A stretch of 64,000 nt of DNA from NCBI GenBank assembly GCA_009617715.1, contig VTFK01000026.1:496001-560000 (forward strand), written 5' to 3'. The notes under the pieces are model-generated. The model saw nothing but the letters and a program-made list of their open reading frames with translations. It searched no databases and had not been told where the DNA came from. The DNA is from Plectrocnemia conspersa (lineage: Eukaryota > Arthropoda > Insecta > Trichoptera > Polycentropodidae). How positions within the stretch are numbered: the stretch's first letter is position 1; each line of letters opens with the position of its first letter. The position numbers and the translations under genes were made by a program. This document shows, in pieces, positions 13,480 to 26,978 of this stretch.

Positions 13480-13990
13480 TTTGTTCCAAAGCTGTTGAAT
13501 TTTCAATAAAACAGAATTGTGAAGAAATTCCTTAGCAATTGTTCAATGAAGTCGCTGATGACCTTTGATGTGTCATAATGTGTCTTTAATGAATTACTTT
13601 AATGGGTCTAATCATGTGACATTAAACAAAGTTCAATCGACTCAATGGAAACACCTTGAAGAGATAAGAGCAAAAAGCACATCAAGTTCGATCGAATGTC
13701 TAGGTTCTTCTTACTATTTTTGATTATAACGATATATTCCACCACGAATTTTTATCACTAGGTCGTTTTGCCATTAAAGACAGCATTTGCACGGGACAAT
13801 CTAAAAAAAAACTAAAACTTTTTTACCATGATAACGCGCTAGCTTATGTATACTTTAATACTGATCGTGATGTTTTGGGCAAAAGCAATGCTACAGCACT
13901 GCATTTACCAGATATAACCCCAGGATATCGAAAGGATAACTTTTTCTGACAATAGAAGAGATAAAATTCCGCAAATTGCTAGTTAATGAT
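13480..13990 (+). pseudogene. Mariner transposase relic
   Basis: Discontinuous plus-strand frames follow the mariner transposase: VPKLLNFQ near 13,485, QSTQWKHLEEIRAK near 13,635, FYHDNALAY near 13,825 (the position of the second catalytic aspartate, usually HHDNA) and LPDITPGY near 13,905 (usually PPYSPDL). Frame changes and stops are frequent. The N-terminal helix-turn-helix part and terminal repeats were not identified. This is a dead copy. Confidence 0.7.
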
Positions 13991-14039
13991 TGAAACGCGG
14001 TTTTTTTTATTTTTTTTTGCCCTCAAAAAATAAAAAGGA

Positions 14040-14115
14040 GAATAATTAAATAAATTAAATATAATAGTTACACAGGTTAATGGCTCATGCCAAGGAACTG
14101 GGAAATAAAATATTA
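14040..14115 (+). mobile_element. Fragment matching the 3' end of the jockey-type LINE
   Basis: The blocks ACACAGGTTAATGGCT, CCAAGGAACTGG and AAATAAAATATTA match in order the 3' tail of the jockey-type LINE at about 58,715-58,770 (ACCCAGGTAAATGGCT, GCCAGGAACTGG). It is a short 3' remnant directly after the mariner relic. Confidence 0.6.
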
Positions 14116-14279
14116 TACACTATATGTATTTATAAGCAGTTTACTCATCTTGTAGTTATTTAATCAAATTTGGTCTCATTGGCTTTTGTTATCTATATTT
14201 TGGAACAGTTTTGTTATTTCCTTGATCTGGTTAAAAAGTGCTAATATATGACATTTAGCAAATGTAATATCAGCTACTG

Positions 14280-14560
14280 ACGTCAAGTATGCGGTTGCAG
14301 ATCGAGGACTGGATATCAGCTGACTCTTGGAGTCGGTCGGCGAGGGAATTAACCACTCGCCGATGAACCAGTTATAGATTTTATATATTCATCACGATAT
14401 TTATTCATGAGATTAGGAAAATCAAAACTAAATCTGTGATGATCGATCGGAATTATATTTACAATATATAATAATCACTAATACCAATCTCCCATAGAGT
14501 TTGAACCCAGATCTTTCAGATATTAGTCACTGATTTGTACCACTGTTGGTATATGATATT
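14280..14560 (-). repeat. SINE-like repeat with tRNA-type B box, copy 1
   Basis: Read on the minus strand, AACAGTGGTACA is followed about 30 bases later by GATCTGGGTTCAAACTC, which resembles the tRNA/SINE B box. Next come an AT-rich body with ATTCCGATCGATCATCACA and a GC-rich tail holding the hairpin TCGGCGAG/CTCGCCGA. The middle part matches 32,660-32,780 on the plus strand (GATCGATCATCACA and flanks). A true tRNA is excluded because no acceptor stem or anticodon arm folds. Confidence 0.5.
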
Positions 14561-16960
14561 GAAATTATTTTAAAGTTTAGAAGCTTTTTAATAACAATTT
14601 TGCAGTATTAATCTATTAGTCTTTTAGACTAGACATTTTTTATAAAACTAAATTAGTATACGAATAAAATATATTAGATTTACATAACACATGACCATAG
14701 AGACATACAAAAAAGTTCAAGAATTAATACTGTTCCGTTAAAGCTTATCGCGCGGTAACCCGATTCTAATGTCTGTACTCGTGTTATTAACATTTTATCA
14801 CGTATTATAAAAATTCACCGAAGCTCCTTTTGTTGGCTGTCAAAGCTTGAAGCGTACGAGTCTAGATGACTACGCAATTCCTACAAACCAATTCTGATTG
14901 GTGTCCGTATTATCCGAAGAAGCATCCTCCACGAGAACTTCGGCGATCGAGTATCCATTTAATCAAAACACCTCATTAAACTGTCAACGAGCACAATTGC
15001 GCTCTATTCCTGCGGGCGGATAAAAAACATGTATGTTTTCACGTTAATTGAAGTACGTAGTCGTTAATATGTTTTGACACATACTTGCATTTTGTATTAC
15101 ATTATGTGTACATATTTAAGTTTTATCAATCGCGCTCTAACCGCAAAATCGACTCGGTGTGAATTTATTAGTTGTAATATACCATTGTTACGACCTGCAT
15201 GTAAATTTGTTAAGATGGTTTTACGACGTCGATATTGCATTTTACACCTTGGAGTTTAACCTCACACCTGTGAAAATGGTAGCGAGCTTCTTAACAACGT
15301 TATATATTGTGTATGTATTGTATACAGGGTGTGGTATAGAAACTAAATCGTTTAATGAAAATTACTTTAGGAATATTTATGATTCAGAATTTACTACCAT
15401 TATTATCTGTTTATGACTAGAAATAAACAATAAAAGTTTGTATGCTATGTTGGGTGATATTTAATGATTACAATAATTTAATAGCTTCAATAAAAGCTTA
15501 AAAATATATTTATAATTTAGTAACTTTTCAGGTATAAGATGTTTTTAAATTATTTGATTGTATTTTAAAAATTATCGGTAAATTCTGTCTGTTTACGAAA
15601 CCATATTGTATCCTCTTGTATACAGGAGGATATTGAGCACATAACCCGTCTCACTTGAAAATTTCTCACGAAATTATAATCTCAAATGTTAGAAAAACCA
15701 TGAGATGTGATAACAACGGATAGGGGTAATATAATGACAATATAATTATATTAACTGGCAATTTAATGGGCAAAGCACAAAGAATTATCATAAGCAGTTT
15801 GTTTTGAAACCTTAACGATGCCTCCTTCTTATATTTCTATAATAACATATGCACAAGAGTGAGCCAATAAATCAGAGGTAGCCAACATTACATTCCATGC
15901 GCCAATTATTTCACATTAAAATTCAGATGCGTTATAGAAACAAACAAAACTGCGAGTATTAAATATTGAGAGAAAAATTATCATTTTGTAAAGAAGCAGT
16001 ATTATTAAAATAATTTTAAATGCTATACTTTTTTATAATTGAATAAACCTGAGACTAAGCACTGCATTGTATTGTTTTAATACAAGTTTTCACACTAAGT
16101 TGTATAAAAAGCATTAGAAAAGCTGCATTAATTAATATTGAATAAAACTTTATATGGCAGTACTACAGAAATATATATTTTCGAAAACTAAATAGTATAA
16201 AATTAGCTATTGGCTATTTTCTTTTTATTTATTACTCAATACAATACATTAATTTTATATAATTTAATTTATAAAAATATTAATATTCTCATTATTCCAA
16301 ATTTTGTAATTGTTTATCAAGAATTTTTAATGAGACATAAGATTATTTTTATAAAATTACAATATATTATTAATCGTATTATATTATATGTTTACTGCTA
16401 AAATTATTAATAAAGTATTATTATTTGTTCAAATATGTATCATTTTTACGATAAACCTCTTGAAAATGCTGTTAATTTCATAAAAACTGAAGTTAAAATC
16501 TGGTCAAATATTGATGCACAAATAATATTGTTTTATATTTAAAATAACTTTATGTTGTTAAATACACTAACTGTAAATTTATATGAATGTAAAATATGTA
16601 TTGTATGTTATTTCATATTAAATGTCCGAAAAACGAACCGTGATGACAAGATGTTCATAGTAAGTAACCATATTATTACATTTATTTCACGACTCAGTCT
16701 TATATGTATGTATTATGATATCGCTAACAGACATACGTTTTTTTCACGAGTGCAGACTGAAACACAATGCGGTGCAGGCCAATACTGTTAGTTAGAAATC
16801 TGTAAGACATTGATTCAAGCAATTTTGTACTGGAAATATTAACCTTTAAAATGAGCCCTTTTAAAAACCTCTATTCTATATGCTGTTGACAAAACAAGAT
16901 TGAGATAGCATTGAAAGAGATGATGCACAAACAACTATTGAGACAAACGCAGCAGCTAGC
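14560..16960. other. Non-coding stretch, no gene seen
   Basis: The stretch has GC-richer islands at about 14,750-15,030 and 15,120-15,300 and AT-rich DNA elsewhere. The second island contains TGCATGTAAAT, an octamer-like (POU) word, and TTTTACGAC, but such short words are weak evidence. Open frames here lack family resemblance. Confidence 0.4.
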
Positions 16961-16969
16961 GTTCAGTAC

Positions 16970-17118
16970 AAGTTTACGCGACAAAACGTTCACAAACAAA
17001 ATGCTCACACGACAAAAACATTCACGGACAAAACTTTATAGGACAGAACGTTCACGTGACTTAATGTTCATCCACAAAACGTGTGATGACAAGAAATTAC
17101 ACACTGTCCTTTCACAGA

Positions 17119-17206
<88 letters not shown>

Positions 17207-17660
17207 TATTGGATAAACTAGTCTAAAAAAAAATTTACAAAGTACACATATTAGAACTTTCGAACTCTTTATAGTAGTAAGGAAAAATTGCATTTTTTCT
17301 ACTGTGGATCTTTAGTGTGTGCGATTTGATTTTTCTTTTTCTACTTTTGTGTGCTTAATAAAATTAAAAAAAAACATTTATAATTAAGTCATTGTAAAAA
17401 AAGAAATGTAGTGATTAAATATAAAGTACCAAAAAAAAAAAAAAATTGGGCACACTAAAACACAATAGAAAAAAATTAGGGTTCATTATTAATATGAAGA
17501 AATTAAAAATTCTTGTTATAAAACTTTTACTTACTGTGTAATTTTGGTAAATAATGTGTCCGTGAACGTTTTGTCGTGTGAAAATTTTGATCTTGAATCA
17601 TCTGTCATGTTCTTTATGTCGATAGCGATTTGTCCGTGAAGGTTTTGTCGTGACCCATCT
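16970..17660. mobile_element. Non-autonomous element with clustered, inverted subterminal motifs
   Basis: The left part (16,975-17,085) repeats variants of CGACAAAACGTTCAC and GACAAAACTTTA head to tail four to five times. The right part (17,555-17,660) carries the reverse complement (GTGAACGTTTTGTCGTGTG and TCCGTGAAGGTTTTGTCGTG). The centre holds a long TA microsatellite and AT-rich filler. Inverted clusters of one motif at both ends suggest a non-autonomous DNA element whose subterminal sites could bind a transposase. Exact ends and target duplication could not be fixed. Confidence 0.55.
17122..17209. repeat. (TA)n microsatellite, about 40 units
   Basis: An essentially pure TA run extends from 17,122 to 17,200, followed by CATATATATT. 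It sits in the middle of the inverted-motif element. Frames read through it (YIYIYI repeats) are artefacts. Confidence 0.95.
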
Positions 17661-20600
17661 ACATAACATAGGAATGGTTAAAATGGACAAATGAGTACGC
17701 ACTAATAGGCCAAATGCTTGTTTTTTATTATTATTAGAATTATTATTATTCACTGCTCGTTTCTAAAGTCTAGTCTATTGTATGGAATTAATTATTAAGA
17801 ATTCAATATTGGTAAACTCCGTGTATTTCTCAATGCTAATGCCAAACCTAATACTTCACTAATTACTCATCTCCTATAATCCCATTTTCTTACCCATACA
17901 GATTATTACATTTTAAAGCAATTTGACTTATTTCTTCGAAATACCAAATTCAATAATAGGAGCGATATTATAAAAAGCTTTTCACAACTAAAATTGAAAC
18001 TTTTTTAAAATATTTTAATAAACAAGGGATTTAATAATAATTATAATTTTTCTGTAAAAATATATTTTGATTATTAAAATTGTAGTTAAAAATTTGCTTC
18101 GAATGAAATAGTCTTTATATGTAAATATATAGACAAACAACTACAAAGATAGTAATATTTTTTTTAAATATTTCACTAAAATTATTTAAAGCGTTCTTTG
18201 AATCAATGTGTTACATATAATAACGATCTTTCTAGTATTAACAAAAAATAAAAACATAGACAGTAGGTATAAAAAATATAATATTATGATTACTGTTAAA
18301 AATAACTAAAAAATTGAACAAAAATTTACCTAAAAATATTTTTTTAATTTCTTTAAAAAAGTGAATCTTTTAAAATGGAAAAATAATTATTAAGCAAAAT
18401 AAGATTAAGTTTATTCGCTAATTGCACAATAAGTAAAATGTCATGTTTGTTTAATATCATAAGCTGTTATGATAAATGCCACAACAAGAGTAAGAAATTA
18501 TAAAACGGAAATATTATTTTCATAAACAATAAAAAAATACTAATTGACCACCTTGTAGAATATCCGAGTAAATTTAATGTTTTTATGGATATTGTTATTG
18601 GTGAATACATGCTGTGATAGTTTTCTACACATGTTCATACAATAAAGCACGGTATCCCGTTAAACAAAATGAATAGTCGACCGTCAGAACGGACGGACGA
18701 TAGATGATGGTTCACATCACATCATCACGATTCGCGGCCCTTGTGCAATTTCAGTAATTTAATACCAGGGTAAACATTATGCAAGTGCAATACGTGTTGC
18801 TGGACGCACACTGAGAACGCAAATTGTGGTTTTTGTTGCAGGGTATGTGCACTGTATCATAAGCTCTAGTCGTACCGTAAACAATATACGCACGCATTAC
18901 CATTAAAATAAATTGCCACTTTTTCAACGATTTAACCAGATTTTTTTATCGAAAACTCTCTCACGTTATATTGTCAGTCGGGGAAGATAATTTACCAAGA
19001 TACTACGTATAAACGTAAAAATAAAGTAGTATGAACAATGAACAAATTACTACACCTCCAGAAAATGTACTATTTTTTAAAATCATATTCTTATACGATA
19101 TAATAACAGCTACACATTAAAATAAAGTCCATAGCAAGACAAAGTCTGAGAAAACGCAAAATGCTCCTAGTCTTTTAACAACTCTATGCTGTACATATTG
19201 AAATGAATAGAGTCATCTATTTTATTGTAGATCTTTAAGTTATCTATCGATCTACAATAAAATTATTATTGTATCATGAAAAGCTTCTTTGTACATATGT
19301 ACTTTGTACATATGTACTCTAAAATAGTTTTAATTTTTGACACGTCTGCGTTTGATGTTAAACTATGTATAATATTCAGTATATATCTGAGAATAAAACA
19401 AATTTTTGACACAAGCACAATATAATAAAAAGCAAAACTATAATATATTAAAAGTAAATAATATAATAAAGGAGCAAAAATTAAATATCTAGTTTACACT
19501 TATAGATTGAGTGGTTTTAAATTAGGTCAACTTTTACTGTATTTTTTGAATGCATATTTTTATTAAATTTAGTAAGCAATTTATCACAAGTCAGTAATAA
19601 TTTTACTTTACCGTCAATTTAAGATCAAAATTCATTTGTATGTTCTGTCAAATGCAACGTCACACATTTTAATGATATGACAGTTTCTAAGTTAAATATC
19701 GTGAATGAGTCATGACTAGTGTTTTTCAAATTCTCGAGAAATGAGAAATTAAACCAAAATTTTCGAGAAATTTAGAAATACGAAAAAATATTTGTAAAAC
19801 ATTTGTAAGAATATGAAAAGTCCACTTACCAATTTCACTCGCAACAATTTGGAACAATATTCAAGTATGTAAATTATATTAACTATTAAAATATAAACAA
19901 ACGCGAAAAATAATGAAAATAATTAAAAGAAAAAATAAAAGAATATAATTATTACATTATTAATTTTTTTAAATTCTTATATTATATATATTATATTAAT
20001 TATGACTAAAATATTAAATGCATATTTATTCAATGGTGACTTAACATCACATGATGTATTCACTCGTATTTTAATGTATGATTTATAGGAGCTATATAAA
20101 CATTGACCCTTGACTTATGCCGATGAACATATCCTTTTCATAGACTTAATAATGTATTTATTCTTATTCTTTGATGCTTTAAAAGTCAGTCATAAAGCTT
20201 ATATTATCAAACAATATTTTCAGAATATTAATCGGGCATATCTGTCCCTTTATGCACTACCTACTATGAATGCAGCTGTGATTTTAGTGAATTAAAATCA
20301 ATACTTGTATTTAAAATTGGTGCGGTTATTTACCATCTAAAATGATTTGTATAAATTAAATTTTTAACAAAAACAAATTTTGCTAAGAACTTCTTGATAA
20401 GTCATAATTTTGCAATAATTATTGAGATAAAACACTCATCACGAAGATTCAATACAAATCATTTTTATGCTGTTCACCCAAATGAATCATGACGATGTTT
20501 TAATAAAATACCAGTTTGAGTAAAATATATGTATTTTTGAGCCTAGCTTCAGAATACATCAATATAAGGTAATAATTACAACGAATCTTAAAAAAAAACA

Positions 20601-21195
20601 ACCTTGATATATTACACTTTACTATGATCACATTTTTAGTATAGATAGAAAAAACTAGCAGTGCTCAGCATTAATTGAATTCCGGGGAGGAAATTATGAT
20701 TTAATATGATTAAAATTATTTGAGTAGCTCGCTAATAATTTAATTATTTAACATGGCTCCTATGCCTAAGAACACTGTTAAATATCGTTGGTTTGCCATA
20801 ATAAATAAGTTACTAAGAAAATGGTTATTATCGTGATAAATACGGAAACGTAAAAAATCAATGTTGCTTAAACTTTTGAATTATGCCAACAATAGCCTTT
20901 CAACAATTGAATGTCTGTAGAAAGCATAAAAGAACCACTACAACTAATCTTTCTAAAACTCTCACGTGCTTTCACAATTGATTCACCACCTTCAAGTAAT
21001 GATAAAAGATACTTGTCAGAAACACACGTGCACATCGAATGAAGATCTTCAACAAAGTTCAGACAAGGAATTCCGTGTGATTAACAACTAATCCAACCGT
21101 CGATGTGGCAACGTGTTAAGCCGTAGTCATTGTTCGCGTACGGAGATCCTCTCTTCTCTCTCTCGAGTGCTTGGAGTGAGTATCGAAAGCATCTC

Positions 21196-21233
21196 TATAA
21201 AGAGGGTCGTGATATCCCAGGGTTGGATTCAGA
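21196..21233 (+). promoter_or_regulatory. Possible TATA/initiator core promoter, speculative
   Basis: TATAAAG at 21,196-21,202 is followed by TTCAGAC at 21,228. The A of the initiator-like TCAGA lies about 35 bases from the TATA start, a little longer than the usual spacing of about 30. It sits in a GC-richer island (21,100-21,510). No downstream coding exon could be identified, so the assignment is weak. Confidence 0.2.
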
Positions 21234-24200
21234 CTTTTTGCTCTGGCTCATTGTTGTCGGACATCCGACGTGAGATATGGCTCCGAGCACTTTTATATGC
21301 ACGCCCCGCGCCGGCTCCATCCTTCATTATATATTACCCATACGAGAAAAATGCATCATTATTGCACTGGGCGCGGTGCAAAAAGTGCACTCGATATCGT
21401 TTTTATTGATCTTGCCGAGCTTTCTACGCGCCAGTCGCGTTTTGATGCTGGAGAAGAGTTTCGTCGTGATCGCGACACGTGCCCGAGATGTTCAAATATT
21501 AAGCTTATTTGATAGTGAGATGAATTTTAAATTGTTCGTTTTCTATGTACATGTACAGAACGTGATGTTTATTTATAATGTTTATATATGGAAATTAAAT
21601 AGGCACTAAACTTAAGTATTATTATAAAAAACATCAATGAATTTTAGCTTTTCGAAAACGACATACTAAAGTATTAAGTAACCGACAATAAACGTTTAGT
21701 GATGGCTAGCATGACAAACTTTAGGGTTTCACTTAAATTTGGCAAAACTAATAACAAAATGTAACTATGAATTAACGTCAAAATAAATTATAGTAAAATA
21801 TAATATGAGTGTACTTCTATTTGGGTATCGCAAATGTAGCACACTTTTTACAGCATATTTCTAGATCAAAGAAACTTTTTTTCAAAAATATTATCTTATA
21901 GGTAGATACATAGACAAGTCTCAGTAATCAGTGAATGACTAATAACTAAAATATCTGTATTCAGAACCACATGAACGCTAGTGTTTTAGTGGTAGGAATT
22001 AATTATTATTTTAATTTTATCGACCATTACAAACTAGATTTACTAATCTTACGGATGAATATCGTGGTGTTAAATTAAAATTAAGCTAGTTAATGCATAT
22101 ATAATATAAAAAATCTCAAATACTGTACTTTTTGCGCATATTCCTAAACAAAAAAGTATATATACACGCTCTTCCTTGATTATCTTTTAAATTTAAGAAA
22201 TTGCCCAAGTCCCTTTACTTATTATTGAACACAAAACTCCAATTCGCTACAGTTTTCTTATCAAATATTGAAATAATAATATAATATAAAAATGAATTTA
22301 TTTTTACGATTTTAATAATAATACTCATTCTAAATTTATGTTTAGATCATATAGATTGGTTTTAGATCATGTCATTTATTTGTATCTGTATATATTTTAA
22401 ACCATGTATCGAACAGACGTACTTCACCGAACTTCTGAAAGAATGCCCCTCAATACATTGTAAAGCGTCCGTTAACTGGATCTGTTTCCTTGTTGTAATG
22501 TTGGATCAATTGGTATCCGGCATTTTAATTTGTCTTTACAAAAAGCGCATGAATGGCGGCAGACTCGACTTATGCGATAAAATGGTCGATCGTCCACATT
22601 TGTCATCCGATATGGTCACTTTTGAAATGGTACTATTCTATATGATTATTATTTTTATATAGAAATGACAGTTACATATAAAAAAAACACATTAAACGCG
22701 TCGTCATAAATCTCTAAAGAATTGAACCAGGTTAAAGATAACTTACGTACGTTCGAATGATAAAAACAATATATATATATATATATATATACAATTATAA
22801 AACTGCCATTTATTATTGTTTTATCTAGGATCAAATCTATGGTCTTAATTAATGCTGTATAGATCGTGCGTTATTATCCTCATGTATATGAACTATTCAT
22901 TACATTCCTTCCATTAAAAAAATGATCTATTGATATAATGTATAGCACCATGTCACGCACATCGTTTCTTAATTGCACTTATAAAAAAGTGACGTTTTCT
23001 TGTATTCTTGTACGTGAATCAGGTGCGTTGCTGATGTAACGGTAAGATCGGGAGGACATTGTTCAACGCATTTCCACACGAATGTCTCATTTATACATCT
23101 TCATCTTGATTAAAATCCATATATGTCCTACGAAGAAATACTTCTAGGACTACAAAAAAGATTAATAATCATTCGCTGAATTCACACTCTTCCATACTGG
23201 GAACAACTAAATGAGTCTATTCATATGAATCGATTAGTTTTGTATAAAATAATTCACAAGAAATATATACGTTAAATGATATAAATTGGTTACATTTTCA
23301 GACACACCAAACGGAAGTCGATCTCTGAGTTAACAATAACCAGTTTCGCAATGACAAAGTCCTGTCAAACATTTCGTATTTTGCCGTTATTGCACGATCT
23401 ACGGTTAAAAAGATTTATTTATTTATCCGCGCGAGCGGTTAAATTAACAGAACTAACGTTTATATGACGTCGAAGAGTCAAACCTATTAACTAGTTAAGC
23501 TACCGGGTACTACAAGTGTAATTTCCGGAACATAGAGGAAGGGCTAAAAAACGATGACAGTTTCTAAAAAAATATGTACTCAGCTATACTTACTAAGTTT
23601 AGAAAACATTTAAGCAAAACTATTAAGCATTTGAAAAATCACTCTCACAGAATGATTCGCCAGTTCCAAAATAGGTAATAGTAAATTAAAAAGATGAAAA
23701 AGAAAGTGACAAATCTATTTTATTCTATCTGTTAATGCGTTTTACTATTATTATTTTATGGAAATTAAATAAAAATATGTATCTGTATCAAAATTATTTT
23801 TTGCTCTTAATGAAAACATCGAAGATGTTTCGATAAAATAATTCAAATTAACTATCTAAAATAAATATCAGACATGTTACATTTACTTGAAGTATGATGA
23901 AACTTATGGTAAAACCTAACAGTCTATAGAAAAACTAGTGGACCATATAAACAACCAAGCCATATAAAGTCATTGCAAATCACGCGACAAATATTTGTGT
24001 CTTATATACTCTTTTCTAAAATCGTCTAAATTTAAAGCAATATAAAGCAAGACACAAATGGATATTTCTGATAATGATTCCAGACGTCACATTTATTTAA
24101 AGATGGCAAGATAACTAACTGTAAAGTTCGCTAGCTCTGAGTAAATACACATATGGATTAGACGAAAAAGTGAGACCATGGAATTGAATTGAAAATGAAA

Positions 24201-25769
24201 GTCAGATGTCGTGTTTAGTCACTATGTATGTGGAATATAATGGAATATGAACGTTTTTATTTAGAAGCAATATATATACCTACATAAATACTAGTTAATT
24301 AGGCTAGTTTATTGATCAATGTGATATAAATATGCTTTATATTATATATAACCTTATACAATAATTAACCTTATACATACCTTTATCGTGTCCTCAATAC
24401 AGTAATAATTAGCTGTGATATATCTTATCTTAATAAGATGCAATTACAGTGGTGCATCGAGATTCGCACGTGGGAAACGCAATGTACACATATATGTACA
24501 TAATTGGACGTTCTTTTTTGGAACCAACATATGAACAATCAAACCACTTTTAAAACTTACTAAGCAATTTAATCTTCAGTTAAACTTAACTCACCCTATC
24601 GATTAAATTGTAATCCAATAGATGCCAATACTCAATTCTTGATTTTTTTAGAAACTTTATCACTCAAACTCTTATAAAACAATTTATACACTCTCACAAT
24701 ATGTTTATATGGGTTTAAAAAAAGTTCTACAGACGCGGATGTGTATTTTACAGAACGTTTAAGACATTCGTCGGTAGACACGCGCACCTCTCTCTACGGC
24801 CGCACGTGGACTGATCTCTTCAGCTGTCAGAAAGCACGAGCTTGACAGAAAGATCAGGAATCTGCGTGAAGATCACTACTTACTTAATCGACAATATTAT
24901 GTAAATGATAATGTCGATTTAAGCGATCGTTCATTCATTAAAAGCTTCGCTCTATGCAGATTTATTCATGAATGTGTGTTTTTATTATCATTTTAATTAT
25001 TCCACCGGTGCAGGTGGAATGATTAAGATGAAAAACTAGATAAATGATAAGGCATGAGTTATTGATTATAAAGCAAAATATTTAATTATTAATTATTAGA
25101 TGAATACATAATAATTATACTGAATGATTCAAGTTTACCAACTGTTAAATAAAAAAAACTAAATGTTGATAGGGCAAATGTTATTTTAAGACGCTTTAGA
25201 TCTTGTCACGAACTTGCCCGCCCCCTTTTACATTCCGTCAACTGCCTGAATGCGCCTTTGAAATACATAATTTGTCTTAATAATTAAATAAAAAATCTCA
25301 CTGAAAAAAAATAATCAATATAAATTGAGTTTTAATAGTCAATACTAGCTTTATTAATGTGTCCGATGATTACGTGGCCGGAAGAACTATATAATAAATA
25401 ATATGTTGCTATTTTTAACTCTGTTTTATTTTATTTGTATCTTATTTAGTCTTATTTTTTGCCACTAAAATATTTTTCTGCGATAAATTTTTCAAGATGC
25501 CCGGCTTTATTTATGAAAAACGCGTTTCACTTTAACTTTCGCAGCGTTCTTGAATCGAAATCTATAATTTAAAATCCCCAAATAACAAAATAATCATTAC
25601 TAAAAAAAAAACTAGCACTGACTAACTTTTGCCAATCAAAGGAAATAAATTAAAATGTCTACCAATTTATAAACGACTCTTTGTAATATCATAAATGTAT
25701 GTTAAATAAATATATATTTTTTTTAAATAAAAAAATGAATATTCTGAACGAAATTGTTTTGAGCCACAA

Positions 25770-25822
25770 TGTACACGCTACAGCTACAAACCGGAAACCT
25801 TATCCTGAGCGTACTCTAAGCA
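25770..25822 (+). mobile_element. Solitary right end of the TA-flanked inverted-repeat family
   Basis: TGTACACGCTACAG, ACAAACCGGAAACCTTATCC and TGAGCGTACTC followed by TA match the right terminus of the element at 3785-4599. No left end is recognisable nearby, so this is a truncated copy. Directly after it, at about 25,845-25,890, comes a GC-richer block (ACTGCAGCAGCTCAAGCCG) that recurs at about 42,938-42,985. Confidence 0.65.
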
Positions 25823-26507
25823 AAATAAATCCTTAATAAATTGCTACTGCAGCAGCTCAAGCCGTGTCTGATACTGACCTCTGCATTTTTATTGTATATC
25901 TATTTGATCAATATTTCGTACAATTTATTTTCATAAAAATCACATTTTTGAAAATTTCACAAAAAAGTTATGGTAAGATATTTTCGTATGGGTTCAACTC
26001 AGTTTGATACGGGCGACGTCTAGAAAAGGTATTATATTGAGAAAGATTTAATTTGTGTTAATGAAGTATAATAGAGCAATAATGTTGAAGTTAATCTACG
26101 AAACAACCATTCAAACTCTGTTTCTAAAAAATATGCTGAAGAAGTTTAATATCTACCATACGAATTGACTGAGCAAATCTAAACAGTAGCAACATTTTAT
26201 CGTGAAATTAAATAATTAGAGAGTATAAATGTTACTTTAATCCTTCCCTCCACAGACCCTGCATATTATTATTATTATTATTGAGGGTGAAACATAAGTC
26301 TAAAGAACTAATGCTCTTTTATCAGGCTGGCTTAAAGAATTGTTGCCGAACCTTTGTTCACACTGCTCTGATGTTATTGCTTTTTTTATAAGTTAAATAT
26401 TTAATGCAATATTGAATATTTTAATCATGAAATGATAGAAAACAGAAATACATATACTGTATATATATATGGATTTTTAGATTTTTGCGAGTATAATTAT
26501 TTTTGAG

Positions 26508-26673
26508 ATCTCGGGATTCATTGTGATTTTTGTTTACTTTCTATATTTCGGCCGTGATTTTTCGGCCATGATCACGAATTATTCGCAACTGTTGTTTTTT
26601 TTTTAAGAATAATTCGTGATCATGGCCGAAATATAGAATACAAGTAAGCAAAAATCGCGATGAATCCCGAGAT
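26508..26673. mobile_element. Fold-back element: 166-bp near-palindrome
   Basis: The left arm starts ATCTCGGGATTCATTG and the right arm ends with the complement of ATCTCGGGATTCATCG. Similarity continues inward through ATTTTTG, TATATTTCGGCC and ATGATCACGAATTATTC to a T-rich loop. The left arm contains a 14-bp duplication around TTTCGGCC that the right arm lacks. No coding content is seen. It lies about 300 bp beyond the 3' end of the kinase gene, where transcripts running through it would fold into a long hairpin. Confidence 0.7.
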
Positions 26674-26978
26674 TTAAAAAAAAAATATATATATATATAT
26701 ATACATACACAAATAAAAAATGCAATAAATTTATTAATATACTGTTAACATAATAAATGATTAAACAGTTTTTAAGAGCAATTATATTCCTTATCACTAT
26801 AAACAATAATAATAACGTATCTATTTAATACAAATGGAATGTCTAAAATATCAAAACAACCAAATGTAACAATTAGAATAATTTGCTTATAAAAATAAAT
26901 ACATTTATGGAATTAATACTAACATAGTGCTCAACTTTATGCTAAATATCTCATTATTCATCTATTTTATATGTAACT

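Larger units (their letters stand above)
17660..26500. other. Long gene-free stretch with GC-richer islands
   Basis: No protein family is recognisable across 8.8 kb. Islands at about 18,650-18,880, 21,100-21,510, 22,380-22,640, 23,290-23,540 and 24,720-24,860 stand out by GC content and by lack of simple repeats. A 15-bp-arm hairpin lies at 19,219-19,263, followed by two tandem copies of TTTGTACATATGTAC near 19,290-19,315. A short TA run lies near 22,770. This could be intron or regulatory DNA of a gene beyond the window. Confidence 0.4.

Noticed and set aside
16911..17293. Open frames on both strands through the TA repeat near 17,120-17,205
   Set aside because: The frames are kept open by a TA microsatellite giving alternating Tyr-Ile; no other coding sign.
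22369..22662. 97-codon plus-strand frame in a GC-richer island
   Set aside because: No splice partners or recognisable motif; the island may be regulatory, but the frame is not supported as protein.
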